A stretch of 64,000 nt of DNA from Okapia johnstoni. Its lineage: Eukaryota; Chordata; Mammalia; Artiodactyla; Giraffidae. Made by a program: the position numbers and the translations under genes. The stretch is taken from NCBI GenBank assembly GCA_024291935.2, contig CM044306.1:5838501-5902500 (forward strand). The letters are read 5' to 3'. Under the pieces are notes generated by a model. It was not told the DNA's origin and made no database searches. It saw nothing but the letters and a program-made list of their open reading frames with translations. Below are positions 61,118 to 64,000 of this stretch, one piece after another. Every line of letters starts with the position of its first letter. Position 1 is the stretch's first letter.

Positions 61118-61325
61118 TGTTGATTCTGGTGGCTCAGACGGTAAAGAATCCACCTGTGATGCAGGAGACCCTGGGTCTGGAAGATCCCTGGGTCGGGAAG
61201 ATCCCCTGGAGAAGAGAATGGCTACCCACTCCACTACTCTTGCCTGGAGAATCCCAAGAACAGAGGAGCCTGGCGGGCTACAGTCCATGGGGTCGCAGAG
61301 TCGGAAATGACTAAGCAACTAAGCA
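61118..61325 (+). mobile_element. Bov-tA SINE (first of a tandem pair)
   Basis: gattctggtggctcagacgg to gaaatgactaagcaactaag. Confidence 0.9.
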
Positions 61326-61326
61326 G

Positions 61327-61532
61327 GGCTTCCCTGGTGACACACGGTCAAGAATAGGCCTGCAATGCAGAAGACCTGGGTTCCATCCCTGGGTCAGGAA
61401 GATCCCCTGGAGGAGGGTATGGCAACCCACCCCAATATTCTTGCCTGGAGAATTCCACGGACAGAGGAGACTGGCGGGCTACAGTCCGTGCGATCACAAA
61501 GAGTCGGACACGACCAAGCAACTAACACACGC
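61327..61532 (+). mobile_element. Bov-tA SINE (second of a tandem pair)
   Basis: gggcttccctggtgacacac to gacacgaccaagcaactaac, head-to-tail with the previous copy. Confidence 0.9.
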
Positions 61533-61599
61533 ACACAAGCGACTAAGCACAAGTCACAAAAAGGAAAGCAACTTGTTAGTAAACCGTCAAGTGAGTGAG

Positions 61600-61795
61600 T
61601 GAAAGTAGCTCAGTTGTGTCCGACTCTTTGCGACATCATGGATTGCAGCCCACCAGACTCCTCTGTCCATGGAATTTTCCAGGCAAGAATACTGGAGTGG
61701 TTTGCCATTCCCTTCTCCAGGAGATCTTCCGGTCACAGGGACAAACCCAAGTCTCCTGCATCGTAGGCAGATTCTTTACCATCTGAGCCACCTGG
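61600..61795 (-). mobile_element. Bov-tA SINE
   Basis: gaaagtagctcagttgtgtc on + to catctgagccacctgg. Confidence 0.9.
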
Positions 61796-62029
61796 CTGGG
61801 ATTCAAACCCATGTTTTCTAGCCCCACACCCAGTTCTTCTAGTTTACGTTATTTCACCTCATTGTCTTAACTAACGAGAAATTTAATTTTATTCATTCAT
61901 TCATTGGCAACTGAGACCTAAGCTGTGGAAACACCCAGCCCCTACCTTGTAGAAGTTTCCATCCTGGTGGAGTGGTTCAGACTTAAGCTTACTGTTCAAT
62001 GTGCAGGGGCTATGTTAACAGAGAGGAAG

Positions 62030-62150
62030 CTGGGGGGTATAATCCCATTTAGCAGACAAGTAAACTGAAGGAAGGAGTGGTAAATTGACCTTCTGGATCA
62101 TGAGCAAATCAATAACAGAGCCTCACCCAGGGCTCAGGACTCCGAGGCGC
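62030..62150 (+). repeat. MIR fragment
   Basis: tcccatttagcagacaagta then aataacagagcctcaccc. Confidence 0.5.
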
Positions 62151-62309
62151 GCTGAGTGCATTTTGCATTTTCTGAGAATCTTGCCAGATGGATATTTGTG
62201 GACTTGGATAAGCGCCTTGGCAAAGATCCTACATACGTTTATCGTTACCGGTGCTTGACTAATTTAGGAGGGACCAGAGACGCTTCCAACGTGGCTTAGC
62301 AGGATGGGA

Positions 62310-62475
62310 AGGTCACGTGCTCCAGGTTTCCTTCAGCGCCGCGCGGCCCCGCGTCCTGCGCCCCCCCCCTCGCCAGGGTTGCTAGGCAACGAGTAAACGC
62401 CGGAGCCGTTTGAGAAGCGCTGGAGCCAGCTCCTCGACTCGAGGCTTCCCCAGGGGCAGCAGGAACCGACCGAGG
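62310..62475 (+). promoter_or_regulatory. DNAI2: Probable DNAI2 promoter and non-coding exon 1
   Basis: A small CpG-rich block carries an RFX X-box at 62378-62390. About 85 nt later a donor g|gtaagg occurs at 62476, so a leader exon of roughly 62400-62475 is plausible. No DNAI2 coding sequence is visible up to 64000, so the ATG exon would lie outside the window. The DNAI2 assignment rests on the conserved order RPL38-TTYH2-DNAI2 on the same strand and on the X-box, a hallmark of motile-cilia genes. DNAI2 is an outer dynein arm intermediate chain. A second possible donor, gtgaga, lies at about 62548. Confidence 0.65.
62378..62390. promoter_or_regulatory. DNAI2: RFX X-box (gttgctaggcaac)
   Basis: A near-palindrome: half-sites gttgc and gcaac with a 3-nt spacer (tag), matching the RFX consensus of ciliary gene promoters. 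Confidence 0.85.
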
Positions 62476-62549
62476 GTAAGGGGCGGACGCGGGGAGGATG
62501 TCCGCGGCTGAAGAGAAGAGTGGACAGTGAGAGGGAGCCCCAGAGGGTG

Positions 62550-63345
62550 AGAAACACCGCTAGTGCAAGAAGCTCCTCGTGGGGCGTCCTTCCGGCTAGC
62601 TCTGCCGGATGATGGACCCCGGGGACCAGCGCTCCTAGGGTCCCCCTTCCCATCAGTCCTCGCTGCCCTCGATGTATCCGGAGTCTCAGGACCCAGCAAG
62701 TTCCAAACACCCTGCCTACTGCTTCCCTTGCGGCCAGTCCTCTCCTGATGCGATCCGTCTCCTGTTGGGGAGATGGGAGACCTTCTAAGGGGTTTACAGC
62801 CCCCGGGATAGAAAATACAGCCTGGGGCTGGGGTGGTGGGCGGCGCTGCCCAGTGAAGGGGAGAGCTTTCTGATAAGAATGGAGGGAAGGGCGTTAGAGT
62901 TACTGAGCCCCTCGGCAGGGGCAGGTCCTCTGCAACACTTCACCTATTCCTCAACCCCGGAGTGGGTATCCGGATGCCCTTAGGGTATTGTGCTGAGGGT
63001 CACAGGTGTGGTCAGTTCCTTCTTCAGTTTATCACAGTCTCTTGAACCACACGAGTGCATTCTTCTCCCAGCTTTCAGACCCATGTTTTCCTCTTACACC
63101 GTTAGCTTGCTGCACTTTTTCACATCAGAAGAGGAGGAGTAGGGGAGAGGCCTTTAGGGGAGCGTCCTGGCAGATTGGGGTCACATCGCACGTTCAGCAT
63201 GTGACAGAGGGAGGAGGGCCCCCGCCTCTGTGCCAGGCACTGGGGGTGGGAGTGAATAGAAGACCACAGTCTTCTAATTAGGAACCATTACTACCATGGA
63301 CTGTCATTATTAATGGTTATTCGTCATTATTAATGATTATTCGTT
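62550..63345. other. DNAI2: Start of presumed DNAI2 intron 1
   Basis: Unique sequence. No DNAI2 coding exon recognised; a short (ATT)-rich patch lies at 63300-63350. Confidence 0.4.
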
Positions 63346-63349
63346 ATTG

Positions 63350-63556
63350 TTGTTGTTTAGTCACTAAATTGTGTCTGACTCTTTGTGACCCCGTAGACTG
63401 CAGCCCGCCAGACTCCTCTGCCCATGGGATTTTCCAGGCAAGAATACTGAAGTTGCCATTTCCTTCTCCAGGGGATCTTCCTGACCCAGGGACCGAACCC
63501 ACGTCCCCTGCATTGACAGGTGGATTCTTTACCACTGAGTCTCTAGGGAAGCCCAA
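63350..63556 (-). mobile_element. Bov-tA SINE
   Basis: ttgttgtttagtcactaaat on + to gagtctctagggaagccc. Confidence 0.9.
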
Positions 63557-64000
63557 TGACTATTAGTACCACATCAAAAGAAACAAAAGACCACAGTCTT
63601 GACTCAGGGGACAGTGCTGTAGGGGGCAGAACAGGTGAACACAGGCCCACATCACCCTCCAGGTCTGGGGACCTCCTCCCACCTCTGACTGTCTTCATCC
63701 TCCACCTCTTGGAGCTCATCCCAGGTTGACCCCAGTGTGGAGCAGAGGAAGGGATTCCCAGGGAGATCAGCCTCTTTTGAAGGCGAGTGAGTCCCTTATG
63801 ACTGCAAGTTCCAGAAGGTGCACAGACAGAAGAAAGAGGGCAGGAAGTCCCTCACCCTACAGTCATTTGTCCAGCCAGACACAGCACAGAGACTGGAGGC
63901 TGCCGCAAGGACAAGAAGAAGGAGAGACCTTGCCACCTTTGTAACCCCAGAGAGTCCAGTGGGGAGGGAAGGTGATTGCCCTCCACTTGCCTGCCCGTGA
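63557..64000. other. Unique sequence to window end
   Basis: No exon or repeat recognised; presumed DNAI2 intron 1. Confidence 0.35.

Noticed and set aside
62700..64000. First coding exon of DNAI2
   Set aside because: Searched by eye for the expected N-terminal codons on the + strand next to an acceptor; none found, so not claimed.

Overview
This is nuclear DNA of a bovid ruminant. The evidence is the dense set of ruminant-specific retroposons on both strands (Bov-tA/Bov-A2 SINEs, BovB/RTE LINE 3' ends, tRNA-Glu-type CHR SINEs) and two split vertebrate genes with standard GT-AG introns. The gene order RPL38 - TTYH2 - (DNAI2), all on the + strand, matches human 17q25.1. Cattle chromosome 19 is the likely source by inference; sheep, goat or buffalo cannot be excluded from the sequence alone.

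Layout. 1-12.2 kb is intergenic. It holds old MIR elements, several SINEs, a 1.4-kb BovB fragment with a nested SINE, and some AT-rich unique blocks that could be regulatory. 12.3-16.7 kb is the complete RPL38 gene: five exons, a CpG-island promoter with tandem ETS sites and a TOP start, encoding a 70-residue protein identical to the human one as I remember it. 16.7-22.2 kb is an intergenic spacer with a roughly 300-bp inverted duplication, an L2 remnant, an L1-like piece, a SINE and a BovB insertion that stops about 300 bp before the TTYH2 start codon. 22.2-58.1 kb is the complete TTYH2 gene: 14 coding exons, 533 codons, a 1.7-kb 3' UTR and a canonical poly(A) signal. Its introns carry SINEs, LINE fragments, a probable class II endogenous-retrovirus LTR (about 40.75-41.93 kb) and two long dinucleotide tracts. 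58.1-62.3 kb is intergenic and repeat-rich. At 62.3-62.5 kb there is a small CpG-rich promoter with a near-perfect RFX X-box and a plausible non-coding first exon, best read as the 5' end of DNAI2, whose coding exons lie beyond the window.

The genes are not functionally linked. RPL38 is a cytosolic 60S ribosomal protein, TTYH2 a five-pass plasma-membrane protein, and DNAI2 an axonemal dynein subunit. I found no previously undescribed multi-gene system. The most useful leads are a 26-nt candidate poison exon in RPL38, the inverted duplication downstream of RPL38, the X-box that marks a ciliary promoter, an L1 end close to the TTYH2 exon 3 acceptor, and several repeat-free AT-rich blocks that may be enhancers. 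Most long open frames here are chance frames in GC-rich DNA or in SINEs.
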